Below are positions 12,328-21,845 of a stretch of 64,000 nucleotides of DNA, piece by piece; position 1 is the stretch's first letter; the number at the start of each line of letters is the position of its first letter. A program made the translations under genes and the position numbers. Location: NCBI RefSeq assembly GCF_036320965.1, contig NC_092271.1, positions 20,802,029 to 20,866,028 of the forward strand. The letters run 5' to 3'. Below the pieces are notes generated by a model. That model had not been told where the DNA came from and did no database searches. It saw nothing but the letters and a program-made list of their open reading frames with translations. The DNA is from Panulirus ornatus (taxonomy: Eukaryota > Arthropoda > Malacostraca > Decapoda > Palinuridae).

Positions 12328-12565
12328 TTTTTCTTTTCTTTCGTACTATTCGCCATTTCCTGCATTAGCGAGGTAGCGCTATGAACAGAGGACTGGGCCT
12401 TAGAGGGAATATCCTCACCTGGCCCCCTTCTCTGTTCCTTCTTTTGGAAAATTAAAAAAAAAACGAGAGGGGAGGATTTCCAGCCACCCGCTCCCTTCCC
12501 TTTTAGTCGCCTTCTACGACACGCAGGGAATACGTGGGAAGTATTCTTTCTCCCCTATCCCCAGG
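12326..12565 (-). mobile_element. Short interspersed retroelement, family B
   Basis: About 240 bp lying between two TA arrays (12251-12325 and 12566-12584). Read on the minus strand it ends with GCGCTACCTCGCTAATGC, then an A/G-rich tail (GAAAGAAAAGAAAAAAG) that runs into the TA array. The end is clearly related to the 3' end of the family A copies at 5265-5310, 20490-20525 and 39422-39477. The body is different and contains an A10/T10 run near 12453-12462. I recall this sequence as a very abundant decapod repeat, but that was not checked. There is no coding potential. It is probably a SINE-like passenger. Confidence 0.65.
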
Positions 12566-12584
12566 GATATATATATATATATAT
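12566..12584. repeat. TA microsatellite, short
   Basis: Nine units at the other edge of the family B retroelement. Confidence 0.9.
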
Positions 12585-12669
12585 GGGTTACAAAGCGCTG
12601 CTTCCAAAGGTTTCACCGCATTAGAAGTCACCCTGCAACTGTAAGCAGCCCAGGTTTGGGCTAAAGGAG

Positions 12670-12958
12670 GCTTTGGAAAGGCCCTCAACACCCCATCCAT
12701 ATACAGATTAGATAGCCACGGCGACATCATAAAACTCTGTCACAGCCCAACCTTCAAATGGAACCCCTCAAACTCCTCTCTACCTACTTAAGTAGCACAC
12801 ACACACTTTATTTACGCGATATAACTCTTCACTGTTTATAATAGTTGTCCTCCAACGATATCTATTCGCAATACCTTCTACAAAGCATCAATGTCAAACC
12901 CTATCTTCCACAAAGCATCTATGTCAACCTGATCATATGCTTTATCCTCCAAGAGCAC
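12670..12958 (-). pseudogene. LINE reverse transcriptase fragment with five in-frame stops
   Basis: Reading the minus strand from 12958 downwards in one frame gives LEDKAYDQVDIDALWK, matching the D-L-E-K-A-Y-D-R-V-D-x-x-ALW block. VGREEFEGF and then MMSPWLSNLYMDGV follow, matching GLRQGCVMSPWLFN-x-x-MDGV. All blocks lie in the same frame with normal spacing, but five stop codons interrupt it. A 30-bp tandem duplication repeats the DIDAL segment. This type differs from the Jockey-like and CR1-like relics elsewhere in the window. Towards lower coordinates the similarity ends near a TA tract and a short interspersed repeat. Confidence 0.8.
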
Positions 12959-14349
12959 GTTTTGAACCGCTATCACTTTCATGGAATTTGGGGATGTGAA
13001 CTTCAACCCTCTTCCACAACACACAAGTGGGACCAGCTCAACCACTCATTCGTTCCAAGAATATACAAAAGACTGTGAGTTTGGGTTCCCACAGTTGCAT
13101 GACAAAGAAAAATCCAAGAGATATGAAAATGTAAATGTAAATGAAGATAATGTTCTTCAACTTAATGAACGCATTCGCACCAGATGGGCCAAAGGAATAA
13201 CTGAGATATGCAATGCCGGTCTTGTGCAAAATGTACAGATGGTCAAATTAGTGTGCATTTATCAACACGTGTCGTAACCCTGTTTTCTTGTGACACTGCC
13301 AACTAAATGCTGAATCCTAATCAACAAATTTGTTTACGTTCGTGACGAGAATCCAGCTCTCTCCCCTGACAATACAGCGGCACCGGGAGCGGACTAGACA
13401 CTTCAGCGGCCCCAGCCACCCGGCCTTAATCAAAGGGAGGGCGAGAGGGAACTGTTCTTGCCGGGGCCGGAACACGGCCACTTGGAGCCCTTGATTGAGA
13501 ACTACGTCTGTTGAACTGCATCTGTCCGGACCAAGTGAACCTCGGGGCTTACGACCCAAGCTGGGTCTAATATCAGGCGAGTACGAGGGATGGAGGGGTA
13601 AAGGGGGGGTTGGTGAGGAGGGGCAAGTGGTGGGATGAAGGAGGAGGAGGAGGCTGGGAGAGGGAGAGGAGGGAAGAAGATGGACTGGGGAGTGGTAGCA
13701 GAAAGGGGGGAAAAAAAAGTGGAGGAGAACAATGTAGTCGTGTCCGGAAGTACCCTAAGACCAACAAGGAGATGAGAGGAGACGGCTGAAGTGGGAGGGC
13801 CAAGACACGGGTGAGACACACAAACACAAGGAGATACAAGACGAGGAAAGACTTCGGTAGGAGACCCACCACACACCTCCCTACCCTCCTCTCTGCCAGA
13901 ATCACCAATGCCACGAACTGCCGGCTGATCGCCCTGAGTGAAATGTGGAACATCCTCATGTCGAATGATTCAAGCATGAGTGAACGCTTCAAAAGCCTTT
14001 TCCAGTTTCCTCTATCTCATCTCCGACATCGGTCTCCGCCCCCCATGAGGACCAACCTTTAAAAAAGAAAAAAAAAATGAAGACTATTCTATCAAGAATT
14101 GTTGTCCCTCGTCTTTTTGCAGTATTCTTATCCTAAGAACTTGACACCTTTATTTATTATTCTTAATGATCCATCTGTTCCTCTTCTCTTTAAAAAGACT
14201 TGGCTTTTCTGTAGTTATTCTTTTGTCACTGTTAGATGCGACATGTTTCTATCTAAAAAGGGGGCTTGGGGGATGATCGTTTCCTTACTCTTATTATTAT
14301 TCAAAGATTAGGTGTCTGCTTGCGTCACGCTTCCTCTCAAGGTGAATGG
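12959..14349. other. No gene seen
   Basis: Unassigned. 13570-13740 is G-rich with AGG runs on the plus strand, which explains the long minus-strand frames there. Confidence 0.5.
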
Positions 14350-14393
14350 AGGTGTCTGTCTGTCTGTCTATCTGTCTGTCTGTCTGTCTGTCC
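14350..14393. repeat. CTGT microsatellite
   Basis: About ten CTGT units with one CTAT, followed by a C run. Confidence 0.95.
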
Positions 14394-14533
14394 GTCCCCC
14401 CCCCCTTGCATCTCACACCCCACGTGGCACCTCCCATCACGTCCACACTTTTTCTCCTACACCATCCTGGACGCCTCATAACTTTCTGAAAAGAATCACT
14501 TTGCGCCACTGTGTCTGTGTTATCTGCCCGCCC

Positions 14534-14598
<65 letters not shown>
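14534..14598. repeat. CT microsatellite
   Basis: Pure tract of about 65 bp, first of a direct pair. Confidence 0.95.
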
Positions 14599-14601
<3 letters not shown>

Positions 14602-14617
14602 CATATGACTCACCCGT

Positions 14618-14619
<2 letters not shown>

Positions 14620-14676
<57 letters not shown>
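14620..14676. repeat. CT microsatellite
   Basis: Second tract of the pair, 21 bp after the first. A CTC run follows to 14699. Confidence 0.95.
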
Positions 14677-14679
<3 letters not shown>

Positions 14680-15213
14680 ACCTCCTCCTCCTCCTCCTCT
14701 GTTGCGCGCCTGAACCATGGTTCTCTCACTTTCCCATCTCTCCTTCCCATCTACTCACACCCTTTTGCCACAGCATCCACCCACCTACTCACCTCTCACT
14801 CTCCCAGTTATTCCTTTCTACTCATCGGGTTCACAGGGCTCCCGTACTCATGGGCTCAAGATGAACTCAAAAAACGACCTCCTTACTTACACCCAGGCAC
14901 AAGGAGGTAGCTCACGAGCACTAAAGGGAAGAGCATTAGTGTACATTACCTTCTGTGAATGAAATGCCTCAGTCCTTTAGCCAACGTAGTCCATCCCAAT
15001 GAATCACGTAGAGGAGTAGACTCAATTACATCAAAGTAATTGATGTAATGTATCACAAGGTCAATAGTATCTCGGTCGGAGGTATGAAGATACAGACGTG
15101 AGACTGCACGGATGTGTATATATACGAGGGACGGTCGTCCAAGCAGTCACGCACGAAAGCAAACCAGCCAGACAAGCGGCAAAGCAGCAGATTTTAGCGA
15201 GAGAAGCGGGGCG

Positions 15214-15390
15214 TACAGTGGCAAATACATAAGCAGGTGTGTACAGGGTGACGCAAGCAGGAACAGTGGCAAATACATAAGCAGGTGGGTACAAGGTGAC
15301 ACATGCAGGAAGATATGCATCCCACAAGCAGGCACATCAGGATGCCACAAGCAGGTACATCAGGATGCCACAAGCAGGTGGATTAGGTCA
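15214..15390. repeat. AAGCAGG-rich tandem repeats (48-bp and about 22-bp units)
   Basis: AGTGGCAAATACATAAGCAG recurs at 15217 and 15265 (period 48). After this, ACAAGCAGGTACATCAGGAT-type units of about 22 bp follow to 15390. AAGC-rich DNA with looser similarity continues to about 15735. Confidence 0.7.
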
Positions 15391-15697
15391 CCCACAAGCA
15401 ACTGGATTGAAGGAGCAGTGAAGCAGTCAGGCGAGGGAGCATTCATACCAAGCAGGGCAGTGAAGGAAGCACCCAGGAGCGAAGAAAGCACTCAGTGAAG
15501 AAGCACCTGAACAGAGAACAAAGCAATTGGGCAGGGAAGAAAGCACCCAATACAGTGGAAACAAACAGCATCCAGACACTGAAGAGAGCACGGTGACAAG
15601 TGAACAAGATAAGCGAGCGGTTCATAAGCCGTCATTGAAGGAACCACCACGACAAGCAAGCAAATGAAGGAAGCAAGCATACGGCCGAAAGCAAGCA

Positions 15698-15735
15698 ATC
15701 AATCCATCAAGCAAGCAAGCAAGCATGCAAGCATG
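15698..15735. repeat. CAAG tetranucleotide array
   Basis: CAAG units with two ATGC interruptions near the right end. Confidence 0.7.
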
Positions 15736-15929
15736 GGAAAAGCAATGAGAGGGTTGAGACAGACGTCAGAAATGAAAGAGAGAGAGAGAGAGAGAGTTCA
15801 CCTGCAAGTACAAAGGTTGTGCCGGCGTTTAGGGTGGCGAATTCCAACCCGTCCTCAGAGGCAGGAGGAGGAGGCGGCGGAGGCAGAGGCGTAAGAGGAG
15901 GAGGAGGAACCCAGTGCGGTGGAGACCCA

Positions 15930-15952
15930 GGCAGGCAGGCAGGCAGGCAGGC
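15930..15952. repeat. GGCA tetranucleotide array
   Basis: Nearly six uninterrupted GCAG units next to GGA-rich DNA. Confidence 0.85.
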
Positions 15953-16181
15953 GGAGGTGAGTGACGCGCCTTCTTTGGGAACTCTTTAACCATTACCGTG
16001 AGCGACGCCGCTCCCAGCAGTCTCCGAGGGGAAGTTTATGCTCACGGCGGCGTGGAGGCAGCCAGGGAGTGAGGGAGAGGAGAGGAGTGAGGGAGAGGAG
16101 GACCGAGGGCAGGGTGAGAGAAACAAGCGAGGATAAAGCAGAGAAAGTGGGAAAGGGGGTTGTTGGTGGGGGGGGGTGTTT

Positions 16182-16183
<2 letters not shown>

Positions 16184-16250
<67 letters not shown>
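16184..16250. repeat. GA microsatellite
   Basis: Pure tract of about 67 bp, followed by GGA repeats at 16266-16284. Confidence 0.95.
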
Positions 16251-16253
<3 letters not shown>

Positions 16254-16539
16254 AACACACGGTTCGGAGGAGGAGGAGGAGGAGGAAGAGGAGAAGAGAG
16301 AGAGAAGGGGTATGCGGGAGGTAGGTAAGAAAGGAGGGAGAGACGATAATTAGGCAGGGTGAATCTATGCTCGACGTGTGAGAGAGGAGAGACTGGTGGT
16401 GGATGGTGTTGGAGTGATGGATACGGCCTCCCGGGAGCAGCAGATGCAGCGACGCATAGTTGAAATATCATCACTTCGCTCTACTGTAGGTTTAGGGGGG
16501 GGGGTTGACATGCTGATAAGGGCCCCGCTGGGATGGAGG

Positions 16540-16540
<1 letters not shown>

Positions 16541-16614
<74 letters not shown>
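16541..16614. repeat. GA microsatellite
   Basis: Pure tract of about 37 units. Confidence 0.95.
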
Positions 16615-16617
<3 letters not shown>

Positions 16618-16788
16618 GACATGAACAACAAAACAGACGGAACTGAACTAGCTAGCCAGCAGAAAGGCACCGACGGATATAGAGCCATGAGACAGGCACA
16701 CTGGCAGAGACGCTGCCAGGCTGACAAACACCATCTAGAAAAAAAAAAAATGTCAGAAGATGTAGGGTTGTAGGCCGGAGGACGATAC

Positions 16789-17313
16789 TCACCTATGGAA
16801 ATCTTGATGAGCTAGACGCAGGTTAACTAACTCCATATTAATATGCGGGCGGTATACACAACCCCCCGTCGTAACCTCACAGTTACGACGGAACAATAAC
16901 TTCATCCAAAAGCTGGAGCCGTCGTCAGCACCATTATCATAATTCATGACGAGTTTATGGCTTCCTCCGCAGGGAAATGGAACATTACCCCCCCCGCCTA
17001 AGAGGCTACGTACGTGTTGAGCCATAGCCAAGGCTCCACCGCGTATGTAAAATATGCTAATCCCGTCCCGCCCATAGCTGCTGGGGACTAAGGAGTCTAT
17101 GAATGTGTCTTCTTCCGCGTACGCAGGTGGTTCCCTGCATCCAGGTGGTCTCATGCACCCAGATGGTCTCCTGCAGATGCTTGGTGTCCAGGACTTTGGC
17201 TCCCTGGAACCACCTGGTGCCCATAACTGGAAGTCTATGTGTGAGTCAGCTGCTCCACATCTTTTGAGTCTCCTCCGCTGGCTGGAAGTGGCTCCCTTAT
17301 CCAGCTGGGTCAC
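16789..17313 (-). other. Candidate exon-like open frame, unknown product
   Basis: A minus-strand open frame of about 175 codons that is not made of simple repeats. It ends exactly at CATAG|GTGAGTAT, a strong consensus splice donor (the TGA stop lies within GTGAGT, at about 16788-16790). The frame starts with GTG after a TAA. There is no ATG at its head and no good polypyrimidine tract plus AG upstream. The protein has no domain I recognise. The opposite strand around 17110-17180 carries a loose CCAGGTGGT-type repeat, which may explain part of the openness. This is weak support for a real exon. Confidence 0.15.
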
Positions 17314-18389
17314 TGACTGGAACTGGTTCCCTTACTCTTCTTGGGTTCTTTCTGAAACTATAGTTCCCTAAGGTAAGCTCATATAACTTCACTTTCTTTG
17401 CCCATCCAGGTGGATCCACAATGTGGAACTGGTTCACGGACCCACCTGGGACCCTGACCAACGTACCGTGATGGAAACTTCGACCAAGAGCTCCAATACG
17501 AGTCCGCGTGACGCTATAGGTCTGAGAGGTTCTAAGGGTTAAAAATATTCTTGTGGTAAGGAAGGCTCCTGGAGCGTCTCGAAGACTACACACACTTCGG
17601 AGACTACAGACACGGACACCGTCATATCTCGACTGACCAATGTGGAAAAACCTCCAGTAACAATGTCTGACGAAATTACCTTCAGTAAAGAAAACGAGGT
17701 AACAGCTGTCACCTGTAAAAGAAAAAAAAATAGTGACAGGATGGCTCTTGCGGACTTTCGAGAGAAGCGATACAAAAGTAGTGATGACGTTCTTCAAGGC
17801 GCTAATACTCTCGCGAACAGAATACTTGTATGTGTTGACGTCACCCTACGAGCCTGGTGAAACTGCAGAATTAGGACAACCGTTCAAATATCTCTGACGG
17901 ACGATAATGACACGGTAGAGGGAATCAATTACCTGGAACGACTGAAATCACAGAGGCTGTCCTCTCGAAAGCAGACGGGGGAGAGGGATATCTCCATTCA
18001 AAACCTGGAAAATCCATGGAGGCATGGTCCCTAAAACGCATCAAAGAAAATATTCCTTCTTGGAAATCACCAAAAAAAAAAAAAAGAAAAAGAAATCCTA
18101 CCCCTATAATCAAAAGGCGTGAAGGTTTAAAAAAAAAAAGAAAGAAAAAGCTTAAAAATCCAGAGGCTTAAGACCATTCAACACGTTACCTGCACCCAGA
18201 AGGAACGCTATGGGATGCACGATCAAGAAATCTAAGAAAGTCTTATATACGTAATTATAAAGTGTACCGCAGCAGCCTGGCTGTGGTGGATGCGTGTGTA
18301 CTTGCGGGTCGCGGTTTCCAAAAGTCTGGTCGATCAACGACCCAACTTAACAACTTGGGTCCAGCCCGAGCTGTGGGGATAAAAGGCCT
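17314..18389. other. No gene seen
   Basis: A 166-codon minus-strand frame (17297-17797) shows no recognisable domain. A-rich runs at 18068-18090 and 18128-18150. Confidence 0.4.
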
Positions 18390-18615
18390 ACAAAGTCTGC
18401 GTCAGGTCTACAGAGGTCTGGAAGGCTTTACGGGTCCAGAAGGCTCCCGGGGGTCTGTAAGACTCTATGGCCTGGAAGATTCATGTGGTCTAGAAGGCTT
18501 CAGGCTGTCTTGAATGCTTATGAGTCTAGAAGGCTGTCCAGGGGTCTTGAAGGCTTAATAATCTAGAAGGCTCAAGAGATCTGGAAGGCTCTAGGGTCCT
18601 AGAGGGTTCCAGGGG
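18390..18615. repeat. Degenerate tandem repeat with GGTCTAGAAGGCT core
   Basis: About ten diverged units with AGAAGGCT or GGAAGGCT at intervals near 22-26 bp. An old minisatellite. Confidence 0.6.
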
Positions 18616-18761
18616 TGATGGGAAGGGGAGGAGCAAGTGAGTTCATTATGTTGGGACATAAAACGGTCGTCAACAGGATTATACGTTGATCTTAAGGCCG
18701 AGGCTGGAATGTGGAGTTTGTGAGGTTGACTTGATGGTGACCTTTAACGCAGAGTGTGAAC

Positions 18762-18890
18762 CGCAGCACCACACACCACAATGGGAGCTATACCACCGCA
18801 ATACACACCACACTGGGATGTGCACCGCCACAATACACACCACACTGGGGCGCACCACCACAATACACACCACACTGGGATGTACACTAA
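18762..18890. repeat. 30-32 bp minisatellite, about 4 copies
   Basis: CAATACACACCACACTGGG recurs at 18799, 18831 and 18861, with a diverged first copy near 18763. Confidence 0.8.
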
Positions 18891-19004
18891 AATAGCAAAC
18901 CACACAAACCCGCACTCATTACTTTCCCCTGGACTGTGTCCCTCTTTGTTTCTCTTCAATTATGCAGCTCCGCTCAGACTGCTGCATGTGTCCAGACCTG
19001 AAAG

Positions 19005-19255
19005 AGTACAAACCTGCAAGGGAGCAGACCTGGAGGGGACCAAACTTGGTACTTAGATGGGAAAAGGCCTGGAATGGAACGAACCTGGAACGAAGCAAAG
19101 CTGAGAGAGCAAGAACCTGGAAGGGAGAAGGAAGCCTAAGAAGGAACGATCCTCTAAGGTAGCAAACCTGGAAGGGAACAAATGCAGAAGGAAACTTACC
19201 TGCTAAGAAAGACTTCTACATCATAACCCTGGAAGGGAACACACCCGGAAGAGCG
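19005..19255. repeat. Degenerate repeat with ACCTGGAAGGGA core
   Basis: Loose tandem units carrying AACCTGGAA(G)GGAAC spaced about 20-25 bp. The sequence is strongly purine-biased. Confidence 0.55.
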
Positions 19256-19384
19256 CATATCTTTAACTGAAAGACTAATAGACACTTACCTACGTGGGGC
19301 ACAACATGAATTCAGGGGAAAATCCTCTCTCATCAAAAAAAGGATGAGTGAGTGGGTGGATTGGAACTAAACTATCGGTAAACA

Positions 19385-19518
19385 CTGAGGCCTTTGATAC
19401 GGTACCCCACGTCTAAGATGGGGTCAGAGGAGGATTGTTAAAGAGGACTAACAGCTATTTAACTGGGAAAGAAAAGATAAAACGTGTATGCATAGGTATA
19501 GGTTTGTGTGTGTGTGTG

Positions 19519-19570
<52 letters not shown>

Positions 19571-19680
19571 GGGAGGGATAGGTCCTTCTCGAGCTGGGCG
19601 AGGGTGAGAACTGGGGTCCCTAAGGTCTGTGTTGGGACCATCAAAATAATCTGATCTACGTAGACGACTGGATCCTACTT
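19385..19680 (+). pseudogene. CR1-like LINE reverse transcriptase fragment
   Basis: At 19388-19412 the plus strand reads EAFDTVPHV, the KAFDTVPH block of CR1/Jockey-class RTs. It is followed after one stop by SYLTGKEKIKRV at about 19451-19490, matching the SYLTGR-x-QRV segment. A GT microsatellite (19507-19569) then interrupts the coding region. Beyond it TGVPK and, in another frame, NLIYVDD (about 19646-19666) look like remains of SGVPQGS...LIYVNDL. The order and spacing fit one decayed RT domain. It may belong to the same element as the C-terminal piece at 21520-21845. Confidence 0.75.
19507..19569. repeat. GT microsatellite inside LINE remnant
   Basis: GT tract with one C substitution, splitting the CR1-like RT fragment. 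Confidence 0.95.
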
Positions 19681-20189
19681 GACTGGGTCCAGGTATTTAT
19701 AGTACGTCAGAATGTTAACTTAAACCGTCGGTAACATTCATTATGGAGGTAACCATCGAGGGAAAGACTTTGGCAACAATATGGTCGATCCCGTTGCCAA
19801 CTGCTGCTACTGTTTTGGCACACCAGGACGAAATATCTTTTTTCTCTTTCATTTCATTCCTATACAACCTGACAACTCAATGCTGGGGGAATAAAGGTGC
19901 ATTCTGATTAAACTGCCAACCATAAGCTCTGAAACCTGGGGTGGTTGCGTACGATCATAGTCTCTACCTTCATATTCTAAGCGAAAGTTTGGCGAGGGTT
20001 AAATTCACCCATGCAATACATCGTTCTCGAGCCGCCATTTGTACCTGGAGCAATAATATCAGTTTTCCCGAGCGGCAAATGGAGATTCATGTGTGATGAG
20101 TGCATGATGCTATAATCAGTATGTCCCGTGTCTAATGGTGGGGAATAAAGCCTGGTAATCTTGCTTATGGACTGGAGAGCATGAGGCAT

Positions 20190-20191
<2 letters not shown>

Positions 20192-20232
<41 letters not shown>

Positions 20233-20247
20233 ACACACACACACACG
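20192..20247. repeat. CA microsatellite
   Basis: CA tract with one CC interruption. Confidence 0.95.
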
Positions 20248-20283
20248 CATAATCTCTCGATGATATACATGTATATATATTCC

Positions 20284-20333
20284 TATTAGTCCACGGGGGA
20301 AAATGAAACACGTGTTTCATTTTCCCCCGTGGA

Positions 20334-20339
<6 letters not shown>
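20284..20339. repeat. Perfect 56-bp palindrome without spacer
   Basis: Two 28-bp arms meet at CAC|GTG (centre between 20311 and 20312), and every base pairs with its partner. Each arm carries ATTAGTCCACGGGGG and AAAATGAAACAC. It lies between a short TA-rich stretch (20270-20280) and a long TA array (20336-20395). One arm end, TTCCTAT-x-AGTCCACGGG, is found again as a single copy at 28261-28278, also beside a TA array. That suggests the palindrome is two head-to-head ends of a dispersed repeat. No ORF is involved. Confidence 0.9.

Positions 20340-20395
<56 letters not shown>
20336..20395. repeat. TA microsatellite
   Basis: About 30 units between the palindrome and family A retroelement. Confidence 0.95.
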
Positions 20396-20398
<3 letters not shown>

Positions 20399-20540
20399 AG
20401 GTATGTATATTTGCGTGTGTGGACGTGTGTATGTGCATGTGTATGGGGGGGGGGGGGGGGTTGGGCCATTTCTTTCGTCTGTTTCCTTGCGCTACCTCGC
20501 AAACGCGGGAGACAGCGACAAAGTATAAAAAAAAAAAGAA

Positions 20541-20558
<18 letters not shown>
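20396..20558 (+). mobile_element. Short interspersed retroelement, family A, longest copy
   Basis: Starts at the right edge of a TA array. It runs through a GT/TA-rich leader and a 16-20 nt G run into TTGGGCCATTTCTTTCGTC, GCGCTACCTCGCAAACGCGG, GACAGCGACAAAGTAT and a 38-nt adenine tail broken by one G. The tail is directly followed by another TA array (20559-20616). This is the most complete family A copy in the window and the best reference for the 3' end. A TA array on both sides hides any target-site duplication. Confidence 0.65.

Positions 20559-20616
<58 letters not shown>
20559..20616. repeat. TA microsatellite
   Basis: About 29 units directly after the adenine tail of the family A retroelement. 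Confidence 0.95.
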
Positions 20617-20621
<5 letters not shown>

Positions 20622-20679
20622 CGTATGTATGTTCTTAGAATTATCTTAAACACACTTGAAAAAGTGTTAGGAGTTTATA

Positions 20680-20681
<2 letters not shown>

Positions 20682-20750
<69 letters not shown>
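20682..20750. repeat. CT microsatellite
   Basis: Pure tract of about 34 units. Confidence 0.95.
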
Positions 20751-20751
<1 letters not shown>

Positions 20752-21079
20752 AATTGGTAGTTATACCTTGACGCTGACGGCCTTAACGACCCTGGAAGTC
20801 GACAGGTGTAACAGCCCAAACAGACCAGACTAATCCCCACTTCCCCCCAAACCCGCAAATCCTCGCCCACTCCTGCACGAGGGGACTGGAGGTCCTCACC
20901 GCCGCGCGAATAGATATTCAAAGTGCCTTTTTATCTATTCATTTAAACGGTATTATGTATGTAAATCTCATCTGCCCATCCCTGAGTAGGCGGATTGAAA
21001 ATATGTTAATCGCTCGCGTATTCGAGACAGTCATCATCTTCCCATAAAACACGGACGTGAAAAAAAAAAGATCTTAATT

Positions 21080-21376
21080 GCTCCTGTTATTTCCCGCCAT
21101 GGCTAAGGAATGGGAAAAAATATTTGCTCCTGTTATTTCCCGCCATGGCTGAGGAATGGGAAAAAAATTTGCTCCTGTTATTTCCCGCCATGGCTAAGTG
21201 GGGAAAAAATTTGCCCCTGTTATTTCCCGCCATGGCTGAGGAATGGAATAAAATTTGCCCCTGTTATTTCCCGCCATGGCTAAGTGGGGAAAAAATTTTG
21301 CTCCTGTTATTTCCCGCCATGGTTAAGTGGGAAAAAAATTGCTCCTGTTATTTCCCGACATGGCTAAGGAATGTGG
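21080..21376. repeat. 41-46 bp minisatellite, 7 copies
   Basis: Starts of GCTCCTGTTATTTCCCGCCA-type units at 21080, 21126, 21171, 21213, 21257, 21300 and 21341. Most carry GCCATGGCTAAG and an A-run. A repetitive ORF with LLFPAMA units is a by-product. A G18 run follows. Confidence 0.9.
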
Positions 21377-21465
21377 AAGGGGGGGGGGGGGGGGGAGAAA
21401 GAAAACGTGTCGTGGAATGTGTTAAGGGAGACGAGGGAGAAGTGCCGTTGCCGGTGTGTGCGCGC

Positions 21466-21492
21466 ACGCACACACACACACACACACACACA
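21466..21492. repeat. CA microsatellite
   Basis: Thirteen units after GTGTGTGCGCGCACGC, making a short self-complementary GT/CA stretch. Confidence 0.9.
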
Positions 21493-21519
21493 AAGGTGGC
21501 ACCCGAATTAACATAGCTA

Positions 21520-21845
21520 AGTTACAGGGAAAGGTTGGATGCCATAAATTTGCCCACCCCAATTGGAAGAGAGAAGAGTGAAGGGAAACCTGATCCCAAT
21601 GTTTAAGTCTTTGAGACAGACTGATGACGGAGACAGTGAAAACAGTTCTTCAAAACTTGTACAGACAGAACAATCAAAGGACACAAAACACCACTCAAGA
21701 AGCTTGTTAAAAAAGATGTAAAGAACTTTTATATCATAAGAGTGGTGAATGAATGGACTAAAGTTAATGAAAACATGGTAAATACAGACAGAACTTCAAC
21801 AATCTGTGTGACAGTCAACACAGCCTAAGAGATGTGGAGTCTCCA
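21520..21845 (+). pseudogene. CR1-like LINE ORF2 C-terminal fragment
   Basis: Plus-strand relic of the conserved tail of CR1-type ORF2. One frame gives LEERRVKGNLIPMFKS at about 21564-21612, corresponding to the LE-x-RR-x-RGDLI-x-MFK block. After a frameshift another frame gives KGHKTPLKKLVKKDVKNF and then RVVNEWTKVNENMV at about 21672-21780. These match the TRGHS-x-KL...R-x-x-FFS-x-RVVNEWN-x-LP block. Internal stops and the frameshift mark it as dead. It sits 1.8 kb downstream of the RT fragment at 19385-19680 in the same orientation, so both may be parts of one element split by later insertions. Confidence 0.8.

Noticed and set aside
12326..12584. DNA transposon (MITE) with TA target duplication
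   Set aside because: No terminal inverted repeats are visible, and the A-rich 3' tail plus the end shared with poly-A copies fit a retroelement better. TA on both sides is array sequence, not a simple TA duplication.
17297..17797. 166-codon minus-strand ORF as a coding exon
   Set aside because: No recognisable domain and no convincing splice sites at its ends. It overlaps loosely repeated CCAGGTGG-type DNA.
21618..21650. Hammerhead ribozyme core (CTGATGA followed by GAAA)
   Set aside because: The intervening bases do not form a stem II and flanking stems I and III are absent. The segment is explained by the CR1-like coding relic.
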